Of a stretch of DNA of 5,084 nucleotides, positions 1 to 5,084 are shown in pieces. This stretch comes from Thermoanaerobaculia bacterium (GTDB taxonomy: Bacteria; Acidobacteriota; Thermoanaerobaculia; Multivoradales; JAHEKO01), in the NCBI GenBank assembly GCA_029287645.1, contig JARFQS010000149.1, positions 1 to 5,084 of the forward strand. Reading direction: 5' to 3'. Below the pieces are notes generated by a model. The model worked only from the letters and a program-made list of their open reading frames with translations. It was not told the DNA's origin and did no database searches. The translations under genes and the position numbers were made by a program. Each line of letters begins with the position of its first letter. The first letter of the stretch is position 1.

Positions 1-217
1 CCTTGTCTGCGACCAGCGTGCGCAATCGGTCGGAGGCGAGGGCGTAGGTCTGCAGCACCACCGCCCGATACTCGGCTGTGTTGCGCATCCAGTGGACCTC
101 GTTGGTGAGCCCCGCCGGCTCGGGCTCGGATCGAGGTTCAGTTTGGGCCGTCTGAGTATCGGTTGAGGCACAGCCTACGGCAACGAGCACAAGAAGAGTC
201 GACCAGTTAGCTCTCAT
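1..217 (-). CDS. 5' part of a secreted/lipoprotein HAD acid phosphatase-like protein (partial)
   Basis: Only the first 72 codons are present; the gene runs off the left edge. The N-terminus has a short hydrophobic segment (residues 7-15, TLLVLVAVG) followed by Cys16. This resembles a lipoprotein signal peptide, although Ala at -3 makes the lipobox imperfect. A low-complexity Thr/Gln/Glu/Pro linker follows (about 18-36). Residues 38-70 contain NEVHWMRNTAEYRAVVLQTY, which I recognise as the segment that opens the mature part of HAD-superfamily acid phosphatases and e(P4)-type lipoprotein 5'-nucleotidases (W-x-x-T-A-E-Y-R-A, Q-x-Y). Family members are exported phosphomonoesterases with catalytic aspartates further downstream; those residues are outside this window, so activity cannot be judged. 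The ATG at 217-215 is chosen because the signal peptide starts right after it and GGGGA lies just upstream. It is transcribed divergently from the small membrane protein gene at 283. Confidence 0.72.
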   Translation of the reverse strand, partial: MRANWSTLLVLVAVGCASTDTQTAQTEPRSEPEPAGLTNEVHWMRNTAEYRAVVLQTYALASDRLRTLVADK

Positions 218-243
218 TCCATTCCCCACAAAAAGACAGGCCG

Positions 244-275
244 TTGATTGTACAGGCAGATTCCTGCATTAGACT
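244..275 (+). promoter_or_regulatory. Candidate long-spacer promoter with central dyad (MerR-family-like)
   Basis: TTGATT (244-249) and TAGACT (270-275) are separated by 20 bp; each matches four of six sigma-70 consensus bases. An imperfect dyad (CAGG at 253-256, CCTG at 263-266, with further pairs 251/268 and 258/261) is centred at 259.5, exactly the midpoint of the spacer. A 19-20 bp spacer carrying a centred dyad is the known layout of promoters controlled by MerR-family metal regulators such as ZntR and CueR. The arms here are short and no regulator gene is in the window, so this is only a candidate. Confidence 0.3.
247..252 (-). promoter_or_regulatory. Candidate -10 box for the phosphatase-like gene
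   Basis: Read on the minus strand this is TACAAT, a five-of-six match to the sigma-70 -10 consensus. It lies about 30 bases upstream of the ATG at 217, leaving a plausible short leader. No good -35 is seen at 17 bp spacing. It overlaps the plus-strand promoter candidate, so the two divergent genes may share a control region. Confidence 0.3.
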
Positions 276-282
276 CCTCTTC

Positions 283-504
283 ATGATGAGAGAGTTTCTC
301 GCCCAAATCCCTATCGGGGTCCTGATCATCGCCTGTCTCACTATCGGGCTCGCTCCCTTCAACCCACCGCATATCTGGGAGAAGCTCAATATGCTGTTCA
401 GGATGGAGTTGACCCGGCCGATCGATTGGCTCGACCTGGTGTTTCACGGCATTCCCTGGCTACTGCTGATTCTCAAGCTCACCCTCGGCCGGCAGGGGAC
501 GTAA
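283..504 (+). CDS. Small two-helix membrane protein of the family often labelled 'RND transporter'
   Basis: The 73-residue product has a hydrophobic helix at about residues 8-26 (IPIGVLIIACLTIGLAPF), a short polar stretch with WEKLNMLF, then TRPIDWLDLVFHGIPWLLLILKL, which forms a second helix at about 52-68. The pattern 'GLAPF...P-H-x-W-E-K-L-x-M-L...R-P-x-D-x-x-D-L-x-x-H-x-x-P-x-L-L-L-x-L-K-L' matches a widespread family of roughly 70-residue inner-membrane proteins that databases often call 'RND transporter'. The name probably comes from neighbouring genes, because the protein is far too small to be an RND pump. Function is unknown to me. I start at the ATG at 283 (MMREFL); the ATG at 286 is equally possible. 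An upstream TTG at 244 would add residues unlike the family and lies in the promoter region. There is no Shine-Dalgarno sequence before 283. The 3' end overlaps the ATPase gene by 45 bp tail-to-tail. Confidence 0.82.
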   Translation: MMREFLAQIPIGVLIIACLTIGLAPFNPPHIWEKLNMLFRMELTRPIDWLDLVFHGIPWLLLILKLTLGRQGT

Positions 505-2445
505 GAGCCTCAGACCGTTGAGCACCACGAGGATCGTGCTTCCCTCGTGGCCGATCACGCCTATCGGGAGTGGCAGCCCGTAGAGCAGATTGACCACCAC
601 CAGAACAGCGATGACGGCACAGGCGAATGCCAGGTTCTGACGAATGATGCGTAGAGACCTCCTGGACAGACGCAGGGCGTAGGGCAGGTCATCGAGTCGA
701 TCCCGCACCAGGACCAGATCGGCCACCTCCAGAGCGGCGTCCGTCCCTGCGAGCCCCATGGCAATCCCCACCGACGACGCTGCCAGCGCCGGGGCGTCGT
801 TGACACCATCTCCTACCATGGCGACTTGCTCACCCTGCCGGGTATATGCCCGTATCAACTCCACCTTCTCCTCGGGCATCAGATCGGCCTCGAACTCGTC
901 GACGCCGATCTCTTCAGCCACTCGGTGGGCCACCCTCGGGTTGTCTCCCGTCAACAGCACCGTTCTCTTAACCCCGTTCGCCTTGAGACTCGCCAGGGCA
1001 TCGGCGGCCTCGGGGCGTACCTGGTCTTCCAGTACCAGAACTCCTCTCTCCTCCGCGGAGGCAACAAAGACGAGTGTCTGATCGCGACTCTCCAGCCTCT
1101 CGATCTCGACAGCCTCATCGGGCCGAACCTCGAAGCCTCCGAACGACGACACAAACTCCCGTTGCCCCACCGCCACCTGTCTGCCTTCGACATCGGCCAC
1201 CGCCCCGAGGCCCCGCTGGTTTCTCAACCCGGAAGCTGTCGGCACCTGCATCTTGCGAGCGGCAGCCTCCGCGACAATCGCTCGACCCAGGTGGTGTTCC
1301 GAAAGTCGCTCCACCCCCGCCGCCAGAGCCAGAATCCGGTCCGGCTCCGTGGAATTGAAGCCCAAGGTCGCGACGACCCGGGGTTTGCCGACCGTGATAG
1401 TTCCCGTCTTATCAAAAGCCATCGTGTCGATCGTGGCCAGCGACTCGAGGGGCGACCCGCCCTTGAACAGCAATCCACGACGAGCAGCATGCGCCAGAGC
1501 CGCCAGGATGGTGGCGGGAGTCGAGATCACGACAGCACAGGGTGACGCGACCACCAGAAGAGTCATGGCGCGATAGAAGGCCGGACGAAATGCCTCGCCG
1601 AAAGCCAGCGGAATCACCACGGCTGCGAGAGCGGCAAATATGACCGTGGCCGCATAGCCTTGCTCGAAGCGATCGATGAACCTCTGAGTGGGAGCCTTGG
1701 CCTCTCTCGCCTCTTCGACCAGTTCGATAATCCGCGACAGCGTGGACTCCGAGGCTCTTCTGTCGACCGCGATCTCGACCGTGCCGCCGACGTTGATGGT
1801 GCCAGCAAAGACAGGATCCCCCGGACCTTTCTCGACCGGGGCCGACTCACCCGTGATGGCCGCTTGATCGGCGGCGGTGTGTCCCGACTGCACATGACCG
1901 TCGACGGGAATGCGTCCTCCTGGCCGTACTCGAACCAGATCACCGGGCTCGAGTATGTCCGCACCGACACGGCGTTCGCTGCCATCCTCTTCGAGCAACA
2001 TGGCCTCGTCGGGACGCAGCTCCATCAGGGACTCGATCGCTCGCGTGGTGCGGCGCAAGGCCCGGGACTCCAGAGCGTTCGACAACGAGAAGAGAAACAG
2101 GAGAGCCGCTCCCTCGGCGTACTCACCGATGACCGCCGCCCCCCCGGCCGAGAGCAACATCAGGAGATCGATATCGAGACGGCGGGCCCTGAGACTCTTG
2201 ACGGACCGCACCAAACTGAAAATGCCACCTGCAACATAGGCCGCGGCAAAGGTCAGTAACTCGGCCCATTTCGGCAGTCCGAACAGGGTCGGGCCGAGCC
2301 ACCCCAAGAGTGCCAACAGACCGCAGACCACCGGTGTCCAGACCGGTTCCCGCCCTTCGGCCAACGCCTCGACCCAGGCTGGGGAAGACTCGATACGCCG
2401 AGGCTCGCTACTTCGATTCTCCGAGCGGGTCATCCCTCGAGCCAT
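460..2445 (-). CDS. Heavy-metal-translocating P-type ATPase, P1B-4 subgroup (Co/Zn/Fe-type exporter)
   Basis: The 661-residue protein is an inner-membrane metal efflux pump driven by ATP. Landmarks: four helices before the actuator domain (about 36-55, 60-79, 93-107, 109-125); TGES at 198-201 (dephosphorylation loop); SPC at 301-303 in the central metal-binding helix; the phosphorylated Asp345 in DKTGT; TGDN at 499-502; GDGVND at 545-550; two C-terminal helices (about 603-622 and 628-648), the last with HEGST at 633-637. SPC together with HEG(S/G)T defines the P1B-4 subgroup (CoaT, CtpD and PfeT relatives), which exports Co2+, Zn2+ or Fe2+. Cu+ pumps and ZntA-type pumps carry CPC instead. There is no CxxC or His-rich N-terminal metal-binding domain, as is usual for the subgroup. 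The nucleotide-binding HP dipeptide is replaced by HH (SEHHLGRAI, 382-390). The start at 2445 lies 8 nt after the permease stop, implying translational coupling. The ATG at 2433 (MTRSENR) is an alternative, and neither has a clear Shine-Dalgarno. The open frame upstream of 2445 only shadows the permease gene. Confidence 0.96.
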   Translation of the reverse strand: MARGMTRSENRSSEPRRIESSPAWVEALAEGREPVWTPVVCGLLALLGWLGPTLFGLPKWAELLTFAAAYVAGGIFSLVRSVKSLRARRLDIDLLMLLSAGGAAVIGEYAEGAALLFLFSLSNALESRALRRTTRAIESLMELRPDEAMLLEEDGSERRVGADILEPGDLVRVRPGGRIPVDGHVQSGHTAADQAAITGESAPVEKGPGDPVFAGTINVGGTVEIAVDRRASESTLSRIIELVEEAREAKAPTQRFIDRFEQGYAATVIFAALAAVVIPLAFGEAFRPAFYRAMTLLVVASPCAVVISTPATILAALAHAARRGLLFKGGSPLESLATIDTMAFDKTGTITVGKPRVVATLGFNSTEPDRILALAAGVERLSEHHLGRAIVAEAAARKMQVPTASGLRNQRGLGAVADVEGRQVAVGQREFVSSFGGFEVRPDEAVEIERLESRDQTLVFVASAEERGVLVLEDQVRPEAADALASLKANGVKRTVLLTGDNPRVAHRVAEEIGVDEFEADLMPEEKVELIRAYTRQGEQVAMVGDGVNDAPALAASSVGIAMGLAGTDAALEVADLVLVRDRLDDLPYALRLSRRSLRIIRQNLAFACAVIAVLVVVNLLYGLPLPIGVIGHEGSTILVVLNGLRLLRPLPAEGELENQQ

Positions 2446-2453
2446 TCCGTCGG

Positions 2454-4802
2454 TTATGGAACCAGTGGCCAGAACACGGGCAGAACGAGGAGGACGACGA
2501 TCAAACAGACAATGGTCAGTGGCAGACCCACCCTGATGTAGTCGACAAACCGGTAGCCACCTGGGCCCATGATGAGCACGTTTGCCGGGTGCGCTACAGG
2601 ACTCATGAAACTGGCTGATGCCGACATGGCTACGGTCATCATCAACGCGTAAGGAGACATGCCCAGATCGGCGGCAGTGCTGATGGCGATCGGTGCCATC
2701 AGGATCGCCACCGCCGCGGTTGGCATCACCTGGGCTCCCAGGGCTGTGACGATATAGAAAGCGGCAACGACCGCCAGGGGGCCCATTCCTCCGACTAGCG
2801 CCACCACCTGCTCCGTCAGCAGACTCGCGGCACCGGTCTTCTGCAGGGCAATACCCATCGGCAACATCCCGGCAATGAGAAAGACGGCACGCCACTCGAC
2901 GTTGCGATAGGCCTCATCCATGGTCAGGGCTCCACTCAGGACCATGATGACCGACCCGGTCAGCGCTGCGATGTAGATGGGCAACAACCCGAACATGACC
3001 GACAGGACGACGGCCAACATCGTCAATGCGGCAATGGGGGCCTTGCTCGACCGGGGCGCCTCCTGAGCCTCCTCGGTCAACACCAGGAAATCGGGCTCGC
3101 TACCCAGGACTAGCAGCCGCTCCCGGGGACCGTACAAGAGCAGCGCGTCACCGAACTGCAGTGGGATGTCCCGGAGGTTCTCGCGGTAGATCTTCCCCCC
3201 ACGTGAGATCGCGATGACATTGAGCCCGTACTTGGCCCTGAAATGCAGATCCACCAGGGTCTGTCCTGCAAGAGTAGTCCGCGGCGAGAGAATCACTTCG
3301 GCCAGCCCGATGTCATCCGATTCGATACCGTTGATCTCCGGCGACTGGTCGGACTCGACCTGCAAACCATGCAGGCCCTCGACCGTCAGCAGGTCTTCCT
3401 TTCTCCCCTTGACCAACAGAGTGTCACCAGCCTCGAGAATCTCCTGTGGGCCAGGCATCAATCGTGACTCGCCACCCCGAATAATCCCCATGATTCCGAG
3501 GTTGAACTTGTCACCCAGGTGACTGTCAGCCAGACTCTTGCCGGCCAGCGAAGATTTCTCGGGAACCTGGAGAATCATCAACCGCTTCTCGAGATCGTAG
3601 ACCTCGGTCTGCGACGCGTCGCTGACCTTCAGGTGGTGATCTCGACGCAGGCGATCCAGTTTCTCGCGGTCACCTTGAACCAGCATCACATCTCCTGCAG
3701 CGAGCTCCACGACCTCGAGTCCAGTTCGCCTGGGTTCCCCTTGCCGGTGAATCGCCAAAACGATGCACCCGAACTGATTGCGAAAATCCAGATCGCGCAG
3801 GCTCTTGCCGATCATGGAGGAACCTGGAAGCACCTCGACATCGACCACCTCGATGTCGGAAGAGGTCAGCCGCTCGACGGCCAGATCATCCGTCTCGAGC
3901 TGCAGGTACTGGCGACCCAACAACTCGTCCAACCGATCCGGAGCCCCACCAACCAGCAATCGGTCGCCAGATTGGAGGGTCGATCTGGGGTCGGGTGCCA
4001 AACGCATCTGTCCGTCACGCATGATTCCCATGACATTGAGACCCAGCGAGATACCCAGGCGGCTCGCGGCGATGGTCTTACCGTCGAGCACCGAGTCCTC
4101 GGGCAAGCGAACGAAAAAAAGCTGATCGCTCAGCTGGTAGGCCTGCTCCAGATCCTCGTCGTCCATCGAAGAGGTCTCACGAGCGAAATCCCTTGCTGGC
4201 AGCATTCTTCGCCCGATGAAGGCCATGAACAGAATGCCCGCCACGACAACGGACAAGCCAACCGGAGTGAAGTCGAACAATGCGAACGGTTCCAGGCCCT
4301 GCTCCTCCAGACCCGCACTGACCAGGATGTTGGGTGGCGTACCGATCAGGGTGGTCAAGCCACCCAGCAGGGAGCTGTATGCCAGCGGAATGAGCAGCTT
4401 CGATGGAGGGCGATTGGTCCGCCGGGCGATGTCCATGATCACCGGTAGCAGCAGCGCGGCGACACCGACGTTGTTCATGAAAGCCGACATGAAGGCCGCG
4501 GTCGTCATGATCAGGATCACCAGCAGCAGCTCGCTACTACCCGCCAGGCGTAGAACGTGTCGGCCGAGAATTCCGGCTACTCCGGTCCGCGACAGACCAG
4601 CGCTCAGCACGAATACCGCACCAACGGTGATAACAGCCGGATTCCTGAAGCTGGACACAGCCTCTTCGGCGGTGATCAGGCCGGTCAACGCCAGGGTCAC
4701 CATCACCATCATGGCGACCACGTCGACCCGCAGCTTCTCGGTAACGAAAAGCGTCACCGCGATGACCAGAATCACCAGCAGCAGCGCGATATCAGGGGTC
4801 AT
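2454..4802 (-). CDS. SLC13/DASS-family permease with four tandem RCK_C (TrkA_C) domains
   Basis: The 782-residue inner-membrane protein has a split transporter fold. The N-terminal half (1-200) has about five or six helices and the family signatures MSAFMNNVGVAALLLP (105-120) and GTPPNIL (154-160). The C-terminal half (590-780) has the matching signatures QVMPTAAVAILMAPI (691-705) and SFMSPVAHPANVLIMGPGGY (731-750). Between them lies a roughly 370-residue soluble region of four RCK_C/TrkA_C repeats (about 226-298, 317-392, 405-480, 497-570). Each has the pattern 'S-x-x-x-G-K/Q-x-L...G-x-x-V-x-x-I-x-R-x-G...L-x-x-G-D-x-L-L-V-x-G'. Family members move sulfate, dicarboxylates or other anions, commonly with Na+; the substrate here cannot be assigned. 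RCK_C domains in other transporters bind small ligands that gate transport. It is the second gene of the operon, 40 nt after the selenoprotein candidate and 8 nt before the ATPase. The ATG at 4802 is the only good start but has no Shine-Dalgarno, and a hairpin lies just upstream. Confidence 0.95.
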   Translation of the reverse strand: MTPDIALLLVILVIAVTLFVTEKLRVDVVAMMVMVTLALTGLITAEEAVSSFRNPAVITVGAVFVLSAGLSRTGVAGILGRHVLRLAGSSELLLVILIMTTAAFMSAFMNNVGVAALLLPVIMDIARRTNRPPSKLLIPLAYSSLLGGLTTLIGTPPNILVSAGLEEQGLEPFALFDFTPVGLSVVVAGILFMAFIGRRMLPARDFARETSSMDDEDLEQAYQLSDQLFFVRLPEDSVLDGKTIAASRLGISLGLNVMGIMRDGQMRLAPDPRSTLQSGDRLLVGGAPDRLDELLGRQYLQLETDDLAVERLTSSDIEVVDVEVLPGSSMIGKSLRDLDFRNQFGCIVLAIHRQGEPRRTGLEVVELAAGDVMLVQGDREKLDRLRRDHHLKVSDASQTEVYDLEKRLMILQVPEKSSLAGKSLADSHLGDKFNLGIMGIIRGGESRLMPGPQEILEAGDTLLVKGRKEDLLTVEGLHGLQVESDQSPEINGIESDDIGLAEVILSPRTTLAGQTLVDLHFRAKYGLNVIAISRGGKIYRENLRDIPLQFGDALLLYGPRERLLVLGSEPDFLVLTEEAQEAPRSSKAPIAALTMLAVVLSVMFGLLPIYIAALTGSVIMVLSGALTMDEAYRNVEWRAVFLIAGMLPMGIALQKTGAASLLTEQVVALVGGMGPLAVVAAFYIVTALGAQVMPTAAVAILMAPIAISTAADLGMSPYALMMTVAMSASASFMSPVAHPANVLIMGPGGYRFVDYIRVGLPLTIVCLIVVLLVLPVFWPLVP

Positions 4803-4807
4803 TTGCA

Positions 4808-4835
4808 GACTATGTGACCCGTCCGGGGTCGAGTC
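4808..4835 (-). other. Hairpin in the mRNA just before the permease start codon
   Basis: In the transcript, GACCC (4830-4826) and GGGTC (4820-4816) can form a 5-bp stem with a 5-nt loop. GACT (4835-4832) and AGTC (4811-4808) can extend it across an asymmetric internal loop. It occupies most of the 40-nt gap between the selenoprotein candidate and the permease ATG at 4802. No U-tract follows, so it is not a typical terminator. It could modulate translation or mRNA stability; chance is possible in GC-rich DNA. Confidence 0.35.
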
Positions 4836-4842
4836 GGATGTC

Positions 4843-5019
4843 TTACTCCGGCTCGGTCACCTGAGGTGGCGCCGAGTCTTCTCCTTGCTGCGGCTTGCAC
4901 GCGGACCGGCGACCTGCCGGGTCGGGGACCGCTCACGTCGGCACACCCAGACGGGGCAACACCAGGTACTGGAGCACGAGCCACCCGACCAGAATGCCGA
5001 TCATCAAAAGCAGATCCAT
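4843..5019 (-). CDS. Candidate small membrane selenoprotein (UGA read as selenocysteine at residue 29)
   Basis: From the ATG at 5019-5017 the frame encodes MDLLLMIGILVG then WLVLQYLVLPRLGVPT. It meets TGA at 4935-4933 and then stays open for 29 more codons to TAA at 4845-4843. Reading TGA as selenocysteine (U29) gives 58 residues: one transmembrane helix (about 2-22), a conserved-looking juxtamembrane PRLGVPTU, and a hydrophilic, proline- and acid-rich tail containing one cysteine (Cys41). Arg and Lys after the helix suggest the tail and U29 are cytoplasmic. Evidence for a real gene is the AGGAGG ribosome binding site 3 nt before the ATG, G/C-rich third codon positions after the TGA, and the operon position 40 nt ahead of the permease. 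Evidence for recoding is the SECIS-like hairpin at the canonical distance. I do not recognise a named family, and the role is unknown; a thiol/selenol redox or metal-binding function is inference. The alternative is a 28-residue peptide ending at TGA. Confidence 0.68.
4901..4932 (-). promoter_or_regulatory. SECIS-like hairpin for selenocysteine insertion
   Basis: In the mRNA, the arms 4923-4916 (GACCCGGC) and 4910-4904 (GCCGGUC) form seven base pairs with one bulged C (4919 or 4920) and an apical loop AGGUC (4915-4911). A 3-bp lower stem, GCG (4932-4930) with CGC (4903-4901), can form across an internal loop. The loop begins 17 nt after the UGA. From memory of the E. coli fdhF SECIS, the loop there is AGGUCU, also 17 nt after its UGA, with a bulged U in the 5' arm and a C-G closing pair. 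SelB recognises the loop G and U and the bulged base. Loop sequence, spacing and bulged stem all agree; the bulged base here is C rather than U. Confidence 0.68.
4933..4935 (-). other. In-frame TGA, candidate selenocysteine codon
   Basis: This TGA follows the codons for GVPT and precedes an open frame of 29 codons with codon use like the neighbouring genes. With the SECIS-like hairpin downstream, SelB-dependent selenocysteine insertion is the favoured reading over termination. Confidence 0.65.
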
Positions 5020-5022
5020 GAC

Positions 5023-5028
5023 CCTCCT
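5023..5028 (-). promoter_or_regulatory. Strong Shine-Dalgarno of the selenoprotein candidate
   Basis: AGGAGG on the minus strand is a perfect complement to the 16S rRNA anti-SD. It is separated by 3 nt from the ATG at 5019-5017, a little closer than optimal. It is the only strong ribosome binding site in the three-gene cluster. This supports translation starting here and this gene being the first of the operon. Confidence 0.7.
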
Positions 5029-5048
5029 ATCCTAGCTCACCTCGACGC

Positions 5049-5081
5049 TATAAACTGTGCGCGGCCTCTGATTCTGGAGGG
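5049..5081 (+). promoter_or_regulatory. Possible -10 and ribosome binding site of a divergent gene past the right edge
   Basis: TATAAA at 5049-5054 is a five-of-six -10 match on the plus strand, and GGAGGG at 5076-5081 looks like a Shine-Dalgarno. The start codon would fall just beyond the window. No clear -35 is visible. The same AT-rich spot read on the minus strand (TATAGC, 5052-5047, four of six) is the best -10 candidate for the selenoprotein-permease-ATPase operon, so promoters may face apart here. Confidence 0.3.
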
Positions 5082-5084
5082 AAT

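Noticed and set aside
207..447. Two minus-strand frames covering the divergent promoter and the small membrane gene.
   Set aside because: Both are antisense to the recognised small membrane protein and show no family features. The Cys-containing signal peptide frame starting at 217 explains this strand better.
525..550. Perfect 8-bp inverted repeat (CCACGAGG / CCTCGTGG, 10-nt loop) just after the small membrane gene, considered as a terminator.
   Set aside because: It has no U-tract and lies in the ATPase codons for HEGSTILVVLNG, where conserved residues largely dictate the bases. A coding coincidence is more likely.
826..1545. A 239-codon plus-strand open frame.
   Set aside because: It is antisense to the core of the P-type ATPase (DKTGT and nucleotide-binding region), Arg/His/Ser-rich, with no domain or ribosome binding site.
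2446..2895. A 150-codon upstream extension of the ATPase reading frame.
   Set aside because: It lies wholly inside the permease coding sequence in another frame, is rich in Arg/Gly/Cys/His with no membrane or metal-binding signature, and the P1B-4 protein begins naturally near 2445 or 2433.
3519..4448. A 309-codon plus-strand open frame.
   Set aside because: It is antisense to the strongly supported permease gene. The product is His/Gln-rich and has no recognisable domain, as expected for a shadow in GC-rich DNA.
4799..4984. A 61-codon minus-strand frame between the permease and the right edge.
   Set aside because: It is Arg/Pro/Gly-rich and low in hydrophobic residues, typical of a GC-rich shadow frame. 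It overlaps the much better selenoprotein frame, which has the strong ribosome binding site.
1..5084. Searches for tRNA/rRNA genes, CRISPR repeats, insertion sequences or integration sites.
   Set aside because: Coding sequence fills nearly the whole window and I saw no repeated units, transposase motifs or cloverleaf-like structures.

Overview
This window looks like chromosomal DNA from a GC-rich Gram-negative-type bacterium. The signs are a secreted lipoprotein-like gene, tightly packed operons and G/C-ending codons. I cannot name the taxon. A probable selenocysteine codon with a SECIS-like hairpin suggests a host with the SelA/SelB/SelC/SelD machinery, none of which lies in this window.

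Layout from left to right. (1) 1-217, minus strand: the 5' end of a secreted or lipoprotein phosphatase-like gene of the HAD acid phosphatase / e(P4) type, cut by the window edge. (2) 218-282: a short divergent promoter region. (3) 283-504, plus strand: a 73-residue membrane protein of the small family often auto-labelled 'RND transporter'. Its 3' end overlaps the next gene tail-to-tail. (4) 460-5019, minus strand: an apparent three-gene operon. Transcription order is a tiny membrane selenoprotein candidate (5019-4843, in-frame TGA at 4935-4933), then an SLC13-type permease with four tandem RCK_C (TrkA_C) domains (4802-2454), then a P1B-4-type transition-metal-exporting P-type ATPase (2445-460). 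(5) 5020-5084: the operon's upstream region, which may also carry the promoter and ribosome binding site of a divergent gene starting just past the right edge.

The main discovery candidate is the 58-codon gene at 4843-5019. It reads as one transmembrane helix, then RLGVPT, then UGA, then a 29-residue hydrophilic tail ending at TAA. A bulged GC-rich hairpin with apical loop AGGUC starts 17 nt after the UGA. This is the spacing and nearly the loop sequence of the E. coli fdhF SECIS. A standard gene caller would miss the gene or truncate it to 28 residues.

The operon as a whole appears to be membrane transport: an anion/dicarboxylate/sulfate-class permease, a Co/Zn/Fe-class efflux ATPase and a membrane-bound selenol protein. 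A shared role in metal, sulfur/selenium or redox homeostasis is only inference.
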